From Pseudomonadota bacterium (GTDB taxonomy: Bacteria; Pseudomonadota; Gammaproteobacteria; Steroidobacterales; JBCBZW01): 64,000 bases of DNA. The notes beneath the pieces are model-generated. The model was not told the DNA's origin. It saw nothing but the letters and a program-made list of their open reading frames with translations, and did no database searches. The stretch is taken from the NCBI GenBank assembly GCA_039815145.1, contig JBCBZW010000005.1, positions 38,378-102,377 of the forward strand, read 5' to 3'. This document shows, piece after piece, positions 10,638 to 18,932 of the stretch; the stretch's first letter is position 1, and each line of letters begins with the position of its first letter. A program made the translations under genes and the position numbers.

Positions 10638-10688
10638 CCAGCTACCCGTAACTGTCCCTGTCACCTTGTAACTGGACTCCCGAAACAG

Positions 10689-10702
10689 ACCGACCCGTCG
10701 GT
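10689..10702. promoter_or_regulatory. TetR-type operator copy ACCGACCCGTCGGT
   Basis: Differs from the palindrome at 9981 in one base. It lies 52 bp after the tetR stop and just before a 36-codon ORF, implying the same regulator controls both. A GTAACTG direct repeat (10648 and 10668, 20 bp apart) lies just upstream. Confidence 0.5.
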
Positions 10703-10719
10703 ATGCAAGCGAGAAGACG

Positions 10720-10830
10720 ATGACACCCAAAACCTCCCTGCGTCGCTTTGACAAGCTGTTCTCCATCGCGCTGCTGCTCGTCGGGCTCTACGCGCTCGCC
10801 CAGGCCGGGATTCGCCTCGCGTCGACCTGA
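10720..10830 (+). CDS. Small predicted membrane peptide, 36 codons
   Basis: The ORF reads MTPKTSLRRFDK then a hydrophobic stretch (about residues 13-30, FSIALLLVGLYALAQAG) and ends IRLAST. A basic N-terminus followed by one apolar helix suggests a single-pass inner-membrane miniprotein. The purine-rich GCGAGAAG before the ATG is a weak ribosome site. An even shorter frame (ATG at 10703, MQARRR) ends in a TGA overlapping this ATG as ATGA, and could act as a leader. A TetR-type operator lies 17 bp upstream. It is a real gene only if the operator context and a conserved peptide support it; I rate this a moderate possibility. Confidence 0.4.
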   Translation: MTPKTSLRRFDKLFSIALLLVGLYALAQAGIRLAST

Positions 10831-10962
10831 ACCGCCGGGCTTATGACGCACCCGAGCTAAAGCTCACAGGAGAACTGCCGACCCAAAAATAGACATGACG
10901 CCAACCGCCCGGTACCAGACCCTCCGGCCGCGCGGCGTGGCAGCCGCCGCAACGAGGATCCC

Positions 10963-13611
10963 GTGAAGCTCTCACCGCCTCCCCAAGGACCGGGCTCGAT
11001 CCAACGCCCACCGTCAGCCTCCCTCGATTCGCTCAAGGTGCTGGTGGTGGAGGATCTGCGCCCTCAGCAGCAGGTGATCGAGCGGCTGCTAGGCAAGCTC
11101 GGCTGCTCAACCACCATCGCTGGCGACATGCGCCTGGCGCTCGAATACGCGCGCTATCGCCACTTCCACGCCGTGCTCATCGATAGCCTCGTGCCCGACA
11201 TCGCGGGCGCCAGCAGCGTCGCCGCGATCCGTCAGGTGAGCGCGGCCCTCGGACGTCCGGTCTACGTGGTCGCCATGTGCGGCACGGCACACTGCCGGCC
11301 CCAGGCGGAACAACTCAAGCAGGCGGCTGATGCGCAGCTGCGAAAGCCCCTGCGCGTGGACGCACTGCACCGTTGCCTCGCGCACCTGACACCGCCCCCA
11401 ACCGTCGAGGCACGCCCTGGCGGACGCGACGCGGTGGTGATGGCGCCCTCGGCGCCCTCGCCCGTGGTCGCTGATACCTCCGCCGATGAACCCCGTCGCC
11501 CCTTGCGGGTGGTGCTCGCTCACGTGGATGCCTCCGCCTGGAACGATGCGTCGACGGCCCTCGCCAACCAGCTCGGCGATCAAGCGCTCGATCTGCAGTG
11601 CGTGATGGTGCGCGAAGAACTCGAGCATCGCTTGCGCGAGGGGTCGGTCGACGTGCTGCTAGGCGACCATGCGCTCGTGCAGGCGATCCCCGCCGACGCC
11701 GCCAAGGAGCTCACCAGTACTCCCTGGATCGCCCTCGCGGGCGACCTGGCCACGGCCCACGCTGCCATGGCCGCCGGTGCAGCGGACTTCGCCCTGGCCC
11801 CATACGCCTGGGACGCCCTCGCCCTGCGCATTCAACGGCTGCGAGTCGCGCAGGCGCAGTTGGCCGAACTCCACCAATATCGCGACCGACTGTTGATGAT
11901 GCAACGGGTAGCTCGGGTGGGGGAATGGGCCCTGGATCCGGCCAGCGGCGAGCTGCGCCTGTCCACCCAGGCACGCCAGCTACTGCGCCTGGGCCAGCGC
12001 CAGGACGAGCGTTTCACCCAGCAGGATCTCCTGCGTCGCATCCATCCGAACGACCGCGAGCGTTGCGCCCGCACCCTGCGCGCCGTGGCGGAGCGCAGCA
12101 CGGCGATGGAGTGCGAGTTCCAGCTGGCCACGGGCGATGTCTGGCTGGCCCAACACATCGTGCCTGTGCGTACGGGCGGTGCAGCCGTGCGTCTGCGCGG
12201 CACCCTGCAGGACGTCAGCGCCCGACGCGCCCAGGAGCAGGAGATCCGACGTCTCGCCTACTACGACGACGTGACGGGCCTCCCCAACCGCCGACACTTC
12301 CGCGAGCAGCTAGGTCGCGCCCTCGACCGGGCCACGGTCAACGAGAGCAGCCTGGCCGTGCTGTTCATCGATCTGGACGAATTCAAGCGCATCAACGACA
12401 CGCTCGGCCACACCTTCGGTGACCTGCTGCTACGCCAGGTGGCCGATCGCCTGGCAGCGGTGGTGCGCGAGAGCGATGCCATCGGCCATAGCTCGACGAG
12501 CGCCCCGCAGGCGTGCGCTGACGAGGGCGACCGACTGGACGAAGTGGCCCGCATGGGCGGTGACGAGTTCGTCGTCCTGCTCACCCAACTCCCCGAAGGC
12601 CAGGACGCAGCAGGTGTTGCCGCACGCATCGTCAACGTGCTCAACCGCCCCATCGTGGTGGACGGTCACGACATGCGAGTCACGCCGAGCATCGGCATCG
12701 CTCTCTACCCGCGCGACGGACAGGACGTCGAGACGCTCCTGCGCTGCGCCGACACGGCGATGTATCACGCGAAGTCGCTGGGCCGAAATCGATTCGAGTT
12801 CTTCTCGGAAGAACTCGGCGAACGCGCCCTGCGCCGCCTGACGCTCGAAGGCCGCCTACGGGTGGCCCTACGCGCCAACGAGTTCTCCCTCGCCTATCAA
12901 CCGAAGATCGCCCTGTCGAGCGGTCGATGCGTGGGCGTGGAGGCGCTCATCCGCTGGGAGCGCGAGGGCAAGACGCAGATGGCTCCTGTCGACTTTCTGC
13001 CGGTCGCAGAGAGTTCTGGCCTGATCATCGACGGTGAGTGGGTGCTCGCCGAGGTGCTTCGCCAGCTCGATGAGTGGGCCACCACAGGGGTGGACGTACC
13101 GCGCGTCACGGTCAACACCAGCGTTATCCAGTTCAACCGCGGAAAGTTCTGCGAGGTACTCTCCTACGTGAGCGAGCCGAAGGGACTGCTTCAACGGCTC
13201 GAGCTGGATCTGACCGAGCACGCGCTGATGAGCATCAGCGATAGTGCGATCTCCGATCTCGCCGACCTGCGGGCCCGTGGGCTGCGAGTTGCCGTCGACG
13301 ACTTCGGCACCGGCTACTCGAGCCTGCAAAACCTGCGGCGCCTGCCCTTGGACGCCCTAAAGGTCGACCGCTCCTTCGTCGACGGCCTGCCCACGCAGAC
13401 GGGCGATCAGGCGATCGTCAGCGCCATCATCTCCCTAGGCCAACAGCTCGGACTGGAGGTGGTGGGCGAAGGGGTGGAGACCGAGGCCCAGCGCGAATGG
13501 CTCGCGGCCCACGGCTGCGACACGATCCAGGGCTTCCTCATCTCCCACCCCGTCAGGGGCGCGGCCATCGCGGAGCTGCTGACCGATCAGCCCCAGGTGC
13601 AGGCCAGCTAG
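10963..13611 (+). CDS. Multidomain c-di-GMP regulator: REC, REC-like, PAS, GGDEF, EAL
   Basis: The 882-residue protein starts at a GTG with GAGGA upstream. Domain order: receiver (about 24-145, Asp74 in VLIDSLVPD), a second receiver-like domain without a clear phospho-site (about 180-300), PAS (about 310-420), GGDEF (about 425-610) and EAL (about 620-880). GGDEF is intact (RMGGDEFVVLL), but about 20 extra residues rich in Ser, Ala and Asp sit just before it and the RxxD inhibitory site is not canonical. The EAL set is complete: VEALIRW, VNTSVIQF, DLTEH, DDFGTGYSSL, LKVDRS, GEGVE, IQGF. It may therefore both make and degrade c-di-GMP. It is probably cytoplasmic, as no membrane segment is seen. 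No kinase is adjacent. Confidence 0.9.
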   Translation: MKLSPPPQGPGSIQRPPSASLDSLKVLVVEDLRPQQQVIERLLGKLGCSTTIAGDMRLALEYARYRHFHAVLIDSLVPDIAGASSVAAIRQVSAALGRPVYVVAMCGTAHCRPQAEQLKQAADAQLRKPLRVDALHRCLAHLTPPPTVEARPGGRDAVVMAPSAPSPVVADTSADEPRRPLRVVLAHVDASAWNDASTALANQLGDQALDLQCVMVREELEHRLREGSVDVLLGDHALVQAIPADAAKELTSTPWIALAGDLATAHAAMAAGAADFALAPYAWDALALRIQRLRVAQAQLAELHQYRDRLLMMQRVARVGEWALDPASGELRLSTQARQLLRLGQRQDERFTQQDLLRRIHPNDRERCARTLRAVAERSTAMECEFQLATGDVWLAQHIVPVRTGGAAVRLRGTLQDVSARRAQEQEIRRLAYYDDVTGLPNRRHFREQLGRALDRATVNESSLAVLFIDLDEFKRINDTLGHTFGDLLLRQVADRLAAVVRESDAIGHSSTSAPQACADEGDRLDEVARMGGDEFVVLLTQLPEGQDAAGVAARIVNVLNRPIVVDGHDMRVTPSIGIALYPRDGQDVETLLRCADTAMYHAKSLGRNRFEFFSEELGERALRRLTLEGRLRVALRANEFSLAYQPKIALSSGRCVGVEALIRWEREGKTQMAPVDFLPVAESSGLIIDGEWVLAEVLRQLDEWATTGVDVPRVTVNTSVIQFNRGKFCEVLSYVSEPKGLLQRLELDLTEHALMSISDSAISDLADLRARGLRVAVDDFGTGYSSLQNLRRLPLDALKVDRSFVDGLPTQTGDQAIVSAIISLGQQLGLEVVGEGVETEAQREWLAAHGCDTIQGFLISHPVRGAAIAELLTDQPQVQAS

Positions 13612-13721
13612 GCAAACACCGTGTAGACAGCTCGCCAGGGCGAGTTCAATACGGCATTCCACGATTGCTGCCCCCTCGCGCGTCCCAGATACTGGGTGGG
13701 AATCAGCAGGAGGAACCGCCC

Positions 13722-14669
13722 ATGGAAGCGATCAATCGCATACTCGTGGTACTCGACCCGTACTCCGCCCCGACCAACAAGGCCCAACCCGCCATGAATA
13801 CAGGCATTACCCTGGCGCGGGAGATGGGGGCTGAGTTGCACTTCGGCCTCGTTCAATACAATAACCAGCTTCACGGTAAGTCCGCTGCCATGGCCGAGGC
13901 ACGCGAGACCTTCATGCAGACCTGGCGCGAATGGCTCGCCGACTGCATCAGCAAGCTCGACACCGATGGCATCGCTCAGGTGCAAGCCCACCTCGAGTGG
14001 GACCATCCCTGGCACGACGGCATCCTGCGCCAGGCCATGAAGCTGGATGCAGATCTGGTCATCAAGGACATTCACCATCACCCGCGCTGGGGCAAATCGA
14101 TGTTCACCAACACCGATTGGCACCTCGTCCGCGAATGCCCGAAGGCCTTGCTCATGCTCAAGAGTGGGCGCTGGCACAACCCGCCGCGGATTCTGGCGGC
14201 CGTGGATCCGATGCACGAACGTGACAAGCCCGCCGCCCTCGACCATCGCATCGTCGATCACGCGAAGCTCCTGCGCGATGCCATCAAGGGCGAGCTCAGC
14301 GTCTTCCACGCCTTCCAGCCGGCGATCAATCGTATCCCGGTGGAAGCAGGGGGCATTCCCCTGGATCTGCCGATCGAGCAAGACGCAGCAGCTATCGAAA
14401 ACGCTCACCGCGAGGCACTGGACGCGCTCCTCGCCAACCGCGAGTGCACGGCGGACGAAGTCGTGCTGGAAGTGGGCCCACCGGCGGACTCGCTGATCGC
14501 CCGCATCGAAGACCACTCGATCGATCTGGTGGTGATGGGCGCTATCGCCCGCGGCGCCCTGAAGCGCTTGTTCCTCGGCAGCACGGCGGAACGGGTGTTC
14601 GGCGAGCTGAGCGCCGACCTGCTGGTGGTGAAACCTGCTGACTTCCAGTGCCCCGTAGACTTGCACTGA
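13722..14669 (+). CDS. Tandem universal stress protein (UspE-like)
   Basis: AGGAGG eight bases before ATG 13722 fixes the start; a longer frame from 13497 only overlaps the previous gene. The 315-residue protein has two Usp domains: residues 1-150 (NRILVVLDPYSAPTNKAQ) and 160-310 (RILAAVDPMHERDKP). The second ends with GAIARGALKRLFLGSTAERV, close to the GxxGx9GS nucleotide-binding motif. The tandem arrangement and MGAIARG stretch resemble UspE, which influences motility, adhesion and stress resistance in E. coli (family knowledge). It follows a c-di-GMP gene after 110 bp. A near-perfect GGCCGGC/GCCGGCC hairpin (14693-14708) follows it. Confidence 0.85.
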   Translation: MEAINRILVVLDPYSAPTNKAQPAMNTGITLAREMGAELHFGLVQYNNQLHGKSAAMAEARETFMQTWREWLADCISKLDTDGIAQVQAHLEWDHPWHDGILRQAMKLDADLVIKDIHHHPRWGKSMFTNTDWHLVRECPKALLMLKSGRWHNPPRILAAVDPMHERDKPAALDHRIVDHAKLLRDAIKGELSVFHAFQPAINRIPVEAGGIPLDLPIEQDAAAIENAHREALDALLANRECTADEVVLEVGPPADSLIARIEDHSIDLVVMGAIARGALKRLFLGSTAERVFGELSADLLVVKPADFQCPVDLH

Positions 14670-14707
14670 GCCTGCAGATCGACGGCTAGGTCGGCCGGCG
14701 TGCCGGC

Positions 14708-14756
14708 CTAGTGCCCTGTCCGACTAGTGCGTTGAAGAAGTCGGGCAGGGCACTAG
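14708..14756. repeat. 49-bp palindromic hairpin related to the element at 9804
   Basis: Arms of 17 bases (14708-14724 and 14740-14756; outer sequence CTAGTGCCCTGTC) pair at 16 positions around a 15-base loop. The left arm plus loop is similar to the end of the 9804 element. CTAG flanks both ends, consistent with a TA target duplication. The TAG stop of the PIN-domain gene (minus strand, 14753-14755) lies in the right arm, so the hairpin could also terminate that transcript or uspE. Confidence 0.5.
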
Positions 14757-15175
14757 CCGTCCTCGTACTGGCGCCAGTCCTCGAAGCGCACGCCGGGCAC
14801 CCGCTGGAAGGTCTGGGTGGCGTCGTAGGTGACGAGGGCGGCATCGTTCACCCGCGCGATCGCGCAGGTCATGACCTCCACCGGGTTCAGGCTCAAGCCG
14901 CGACGCTCCACTTCGGCCCGCATCAAGCCGTACTCGGCGGCTGACGCCTCGCAGTACTCAAGCGACTCGAGCGGCGCGAAGAAGGTGGCCAGGAGCTGCA
15001 GGTTTTCCTCGGCCAGGGCACTGCTGCGCGCCCGGCGGGCGGCGTAGAGCAACTCACCCTGCACGATGCTGCACAGGCGGATGTCCTCGGGTTTGCAGGA
15101 GAGCAGGCGCCGGCGGGCCGCCCCGGTGGGGTGCTTCAGCAACTGAGTGCAGATCCGCAGGTCGAGGAGATACAT
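14753..15175 (-). CDS. PIN-domain toxin, VapC-like
   Basis: The 140-residue protein has the layout of a VapC ribonuclease: MYLLDLRICTQLLK at the N-terminus, GELLYAARR in the middle, and VTYDATQTFQRVPGVRFEDW at the end. VapC toxins cleave tRNA or rRNA using a cluster of acidic residues. Asp5, the Glu of GELLY and the late Asp are present. The usual LLDTN is LLDLR, and the third acid (usually PND) is a Glu in NPVEVMTCAIA, so activity may be changed. It lies 42 bp downstream of the RHH antitoxin gene. Its stop codon is inside the palindrome at 14708-14756. Confidence 0.75.
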   Translation of the reverse strand: MYLLDLRICTQLLKHPTGAARRRLLSCKPEDIRLCSIVQGELLYAARRARSSALAEENLQLLATFFAPLESLEYCEASAAEYGLMRAEVERRGLSLNPVEVMTCAIARVNDAALVTYDATQTFQRVPGVRFEDWRQYEDG

Positions 15176-15217
15176 GCGCTGCCTAGGAGCGTCGTCGCGA
15201 GATCCGAGCCACTGACG

Positions 15218-15433
15218 TCACTTACGATCCCGCTTCGAACTCCCACCCCCGGGTAACGGCGGCTCATCCCCTTGCCAGGCGCCGAGGGTACCCGCGAACT
15301 CCTCCGGCCAGCCCGCCACCTCACGGCGCACGATCTCGGCCAGATAGCGCGAAAGCGGCATGTTGCGAGCCTGTGCGCGCCGGCGTACGGCGTCGGCAAT
15401 GTCTTCCGGCACGTAGAAGTGGAGTTGGGGCAA
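15218..15433 (-). CDS. Ribbon-helix-helix type antitoxin, VapB-like
   Basis: The 71-residue protein begins MPQLHFYVPEDIADAVRRRA, a short beta-strand then helix typical of RHH/CopG DNA-binding dimers, followed by MPLSRYLAEIVRREV. The C-terminal tail (about residues 45-71, Gly/Pro-rich then basic) is the likely toxin-binding part. It comes first in a two-gene unit with the PIN toxin, the normal order for VapBC, and would be expected to repress that unit. A TATGTTTAC-like or other named operator was not identified. Confidence comes mainly from the pairing. Confidence 0.7.
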   Translation of the reverse strand: MPQLHFYVPEDIADAVRRRAQARNMPLSRYLAEIVRREVAGWPEEFAGTLGAWQGDEPPLPGGGSSKRDRK

Positions 15434-15518
15434 GGCAAAAATCCGAATACATTCGGGGAATTAGGCAAATGCTACCACATGGACCGCAAATCCCCATTCA
15501 GGCATCTCCCTCATCCCC

Positions 15519-17021
15519 CTAGTTTCGCCGCTTGCGGCTCCCGTGGCGCCGGTGGATACCCGAAGCCTCAGCGCGCGCCTCCGGCTGACGGCGACGGGCC
15601 CGGATCGCGCTTTGGGCGGCCCGCGCCGCCTCGGCATGATCGACGATCCGCTGCGGGTAGTCGCGGCCGAGCACCAGGCCGGTGGTGGCCAGTTCGATCG
15701 GGGATGCGCTCCAGGGGGTGTGGCGGATCGGGCCTGGGAGCGCGGCGAGTTCAGGCACCCAGCGGCCGATGAACGTGCCCTCGGGGTCGTGGTCCTGCCC
15801 CTGCTTCACGGGGTTGTAGATACGCAGGGTGTTGATTCCCGTCGTCCCCGATTGCATCTGCACCTGGGAGTAGTGGATGCCGGGCTCGTAGTCCAGGAAC
15901 ATCCGAGCCAGGTGCAGGGCTGGTTCGCGCCAGTGCAACCACAGATCGTAGGCAGCGAAGGACATGAGCATCGCCCGAGCGCGAAAGTTGAGCCACCCGG
16001 TGTGGTTCAGGTAGCGCATACAAGCGTCGATGTAGGGGTAGCCGGTCTGCCCCTCGCACCAGGCCTCGAGGCGCACCTCGTGCGGCGCCTCTTCCTCGCG
16101 CAGGCCGTCGGCGCTGGCCGCCATGTTGCGAAACTCGATGGCCGGCGAGCTTTCGAGCTTCTGAATGAAGTGGCAGTGCCAGTGCAGGCGACCTTCGAAG
16201 GCCTTCAGATCATCGGCGAGGGCGCCACGGGTCTCGGGCGGCCGCGCCAGCAGTTGGCGCCGCCGATGGGAGGTCGCTTGCCACGCCTCGCGCATCGCGA
16301 GCGTGCCGAGGCTCAGGTGAACGCTGAGGCGCGAGCCGCCGTCCTCGGCCGTGAGCGGGCTCGACATGTGCTTGCGGTAGCCCTCGGCCCGATGGCGAAG
16401 GAAGGTCTCGAGGTCTCCCACCGCGGACGCTCGGCCCACCGTCTGCATCGGCTCGGGCAATGGGTCCGCTCCCTCGGTGAAGAGCTCCACGCCGCCGAAC
16501 CCACTCGGCACTGGGGCCGGTTGCAGACGACGTGGCGGCGCCGTCAGCGGCTCGGCCATCTGCCGATTCCAGCGCCCTGCCCAGCCATCGCGCTGCTTGA
16601 GGGCCCGAGTGACCCCGAACTGCGCGTGCTCCCGAAAGCGGATGCCGTGCTCACGGCACCAATCGATGACGTCCAGGTCGCGCTGAAAGGTCCAGCCGTT
16701 GCCCGTCTCCTCATGCGCCCACAGGGCGAACACGCCGTAGTGCTCACGCAGGCGCTCGAGCGCTGCCAGAGTCTCGCCGGGAAACACCACCAAGCGCGCA
16801 CCGAGCTTGCGCAGCTGTGCATCCAGGTCGACTAGGGCTTGGGCCGTGACGGCGATATGGCGTGGGGAACGATCAGGTTGACGCCATTGGGCGGGCTCGC
16901 GGACGTAGAGGGGCAGTACCGGGCCGCCCGCACGCACCGAATCGGCCAGCGGGCGGTGATCGTGAATCCTCAGATCACGTTTGAACCAGACCACCTGGGG
17001 AATTGCATCGTCACGTTCCAT
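15519..17021 (-). CDS. Deoxyribodipyrimidine photolyase / cryptochrome family protein
   Basis: The 500-residue protein starts with VVWFKRDLRIHDHRPLADSV, the antenna-domain signature of class I photolyases. The FAD-binding C-terminal half has GYPYIDACMRYLNHTGWLNF, RARAMLMSFAAYDLWLHW, and the DNA/FAD stretch DYEPGIHYSQVQMQSGTTGI with RIYNPVKQGQDHDPEG. Such enzymes repair cyclobutane or 6-4 pyrimidine dimers with light; some act as photoreceptors. I cannot separate CPD from (6-4) activity by eye. The last 40 residues are Arg/Ala-rich and probably disordered. It is divergent from the subtilase gene, 180 bp apart. The symbol phr is possible but not assigned. Confidence 0.85.
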   Translation of the reverse strand: MERDDAIPQVVWFKRDLRIHDHRPLADSVRAGGPVLPLYVREPAQWRQPDRSPRHIAVTAQALVDLDAQLRKLGARLVVFPGETLAALERLREHYGVFALWAHEETGNGWTFQRDLDVIDWCREHGIRFREHAQFGVTRALKQRDGWAGRWNRQMAEPLTAPPRRLQPAPVPSGFGGVELFTEGADPLPEPMQTVGRASAVGDLETFLRHRAEGYRKHMSSPLTAEDGGSRLSVHLSLGTLAMREAWQATSHRRRQLLARPPETRGALADDLKAFEGRLHWHCHFIQKLESSPAIEFRNMAASADGLREEEAPHEVRLEAWCEGQTGYPYIDACMRYLNHTGWLNFRARAMLMSFAAYDLWLHWREPALHLARMFLDYEPGIHYSQVQMQSGTTGINTLRIYNPVKQGQDHDPEGTFIGRWVPELAALPGPIRHTPWSASPIELATTGLVLGRDYPQRIVDHAEAARAAQSAIRARRRQPEARAEASGIHRRHGSRKRRN

Positions 17022-17201
17022 CCCCAGCGCTTCGCGCGCCCGCGGCAGTTAGATTCGCCGAGCCGGCCTACGAGTTGACCGGCGGTTATTGCAGGACCGA
17101 TCACACCGAGGGCGTGTCACGTAGTGGCCCGAGTAACAGCCACAGGCTCACCTTCTTCCTACACTCGATCCCCTGTTTCAATGACCTGACCGGGGCGACG
17201 G

Positions 17202-18869
17202 ATGGCTCGATGCATGAGGCGCTTAGGCCTGACTACCTTCTTCTCGCTTGGCCTTGCGATCGCAACGACCGCGCTCGGCGCCTCCCAGGACGGTTCCCTG
17301 TGGTTCGTCAGCCCGATCGGCACGCGCGCCACGGCCGAGGTAGTATCGGCCATCGACGCCTGTGGTGGCGAACGCGTGTTCACCCCTTCTGCGCTGGACA
17401 CGGTGGCGGCAAGGTTGACGCGGCAACAACAGGCGACCCTGCGCGCCGCAGGCCTCGCGTTGTTTCCCGCCGATGGCGAACTCTCCACCTCGGCACCTCC
17501 CCAAGGCGCTGGCGCGACAGCGGTAGCCGCTCATACGTGGGTGTCGGGCGCCCTCGCTGCGCACCGGGCAGGCATCTTCGGCGATATCACGATTGCGATG
17601 ATCGACACGGGCATCGGCCAAGCGCACGAGAAGCGCATGCCGGACCGTGTTCTCAAGCAAGTTGATTTCGTCAACGACGGAAGCGAGGGCGATCCGCACG
17701 GCCATGGATCTCACCTGATCGAAATCGCGATGGCCGGTATCGACGGCGACGACCCTGCGTCAACGGGGGTGGCCCCGCGTGCCAAGCTGCTCTCCCTGCG
17801 CGCCTTCGATGAGACCGGCAGCGCCACCTACTTCGACGTGGTTCGCGCCCTCGATTGGGTGCTCGCCCACCGCGAGGAGTACGACATCCGGGTGCTGAAC
17901 CTCTCCTTCACCGCGCCGCCCTTGTCCTGGTACTGGAACGACCCGATCAACCGCGCCGTGATGCGCGCGTGGCGCGACGGCATCGTGGTGGTGGCCGCGG
18001 CCGGCAACCTGGGTCCCGACGCGATGACCATCGGCGTGCCGGCGAACGTGCCCTACGTGATCACCGTCGGCGCCATGAGTGATAGCTACACCCCACATGA
18101 TGGAGGGGACGATCGGCTCGCCAGCTTCTCCTCCGCCGGGCCCACCTACGAGGGCTTCGTCAAACCGGAGGTGGTCGCACCGGGCGGTCACATGGCAGCG
18201 TGGCTAGGGCGGGACGCTCAGCTGCCGCACACGCACCCCGAGCAGTTCCGCGAGGGCAGCGACACCTTTCAGATGTCGGGCACTTCGCAAGCCGCCGCGG
18301 TGGTGAGCGGCGTCGTAGCTTTGATGCTGGACGCGCGCCCGGAGCTGACGCCGGATGATGTGAAGTGCCGACTCATGAGTTCGGCGCGTGCCGCAATCTC
18401 CGAGGCTGGCACTCCCGCCTACAGCATCTTCCAACAGGGAGCAGGCCTAATCGATGCGTTCGCTGCAATCCGGTCCCGCCGCGATGGTTGCGCCAACCAG
18501 CGCCTCGATGTCGAGGCCGACCTGGCTGGCACCCGCCATTTCGGCGGCCCCGCCAATCAGCGCGAGGACGGTCATTTCTACGTGGTCGCCCCGGAGGATG
18601 GCAGCGCCATCCGCGAGCCCGGTTACGGTTGGGATCAGTCGCCGCCAGGGCCTCTCGGCTACACCTGGAGCCAGGGGTACGTCTGGAGCCGCGGCTACAC
18701 GTGGAGCCAAGGCTACACCTGGAGTCAGGGGTACACCTGGAGCCGGGGCTACACCTGGAGCATGGGGTATACCTGGAGCCAGTCCCTGCCCTGGTACGAC
18801 GAGTTCGCCAGCAAGCCGGTGCCGATGGGCGCCAAGGCCCACCTGACGCGCTGGGTGTCCGATGAGTAA
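17202..18869 (+). CDS. Secreted S8 subtilisin-family serine protease with C-terminal GYTWSx repeats
   Basis: The N-terminus (basic residues then LGLTTFFSLGLAIATTALGA) is a signal peptide. A short propeptide-like region precedes the catalytic domain, with Asp135 in IAMIDTGIG, His168 in PHGHGSHL, the oxyanion Asn in AAAGNLGPDA and Ser362 in MSGTSQAAA (usual GTSMAAP). After about residue 430 a separate C-terminal region ends in seven exact-length hexapeptides GY[TV]WSx (residues 486-527), then SLPWYDEF. The protease is expected in the periplasm or outside the cell. The aromatic repeat could be a surface anchor, carbohydrate-binding strip or sorting tail; none is proven. It converges with the mscS gene. 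No inhibitor or secretion gene is adjacent. Confidence 0.88.
   Translation: MARCMRRLGLTTFFSLGLAIATTALGASQDGSLWFVSPIGTRATAEVVSAIDACGGERVFTPSALDTVAARLTRQQQATLRAAGLALFPADGELSTSAPPQGAGATAVAAHTWVSGALAAHRAGIFGDITIAMIDTGIGQAHEKRMPDRVLKQVDFVNDGSEGDPHGHGSHLIEIAMAGIDGDDPASTGVAPRAKLLSLRAFDETGSATYFDVVRALDWVLAHREEYDIRVLNLSFTAPPLSWYWNDPINRAVMRAWRDGIVVVAAAGNLGPDAMTIGVPANVPYVITVGAMSDSYTPHDGGDDRLASFSSAGPTYEGFVKPEVVAPGGHMAAWLGRDAQLPHTHPEQFREGSDTFQMSGTSQAAAVVSGVVALMLDARPELTPDDVKCRLMSSARAAISEAGTPAYSIFQQGAGLIDAFAAIRSRRDGCANQRLDVEADLAGTRHFGGPANQREDGHFYVVAPEDGSAIREPGYGWDQSPPGPLGYTWSQGYVWSRGYTWSQGYTWSQGYTWSRGYTWSMGYTWSQSLPWYDEFASKPVPMGAKAHLTRWVSDE
18657..18782 (+). repeat. Seven 18-bp coding repeats (GYTWSx) in the subtilase
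   Basis: Seven in-frame 18-base units encode GYTWSQ, GYVWSR, GYTWSQ, GYTWSQ, GYTWSR, GYTWSM and GYTWSQ. Third-codon positions vary between units while the protein is kept, suggesting selection on the peptide rather than recent slippage. Confidence 0.9.
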
Positions 18870-18878
18870 ATCACCGTT

Positions 18879-18913
18879 CGGCACGGACGGGCGCCCCACC
18901 CCAATCCGTGCCG
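18879..18913. terminator. Hairpin between convergent subtilase and mscS genes
   Basis: CGGCACGGA and TCCGTGCCG form a 9-bp stem around a 17-base loop in the 63-bp gap between two convergent genes. There is no T-run, but the position suits a shared bidirectional terminator. Confidence 0.35.
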
Positions 18914-18932
18914 AGGGCTGCGCGCCCTTGGG

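Noticed and set aside
13497..13721. N-terminal extension of the UspE-like gene
   Set aside because: It overlaps the preceding EAL gene in another frame and the AGGAGG before 13722 marks the true start.
18657..18782. Possible CRISPR or tandem-repeat array
   Set aside because: Units are 18 bases, directly adjacent, in frame and encode a conserved hexapeptide; there are no spacers.
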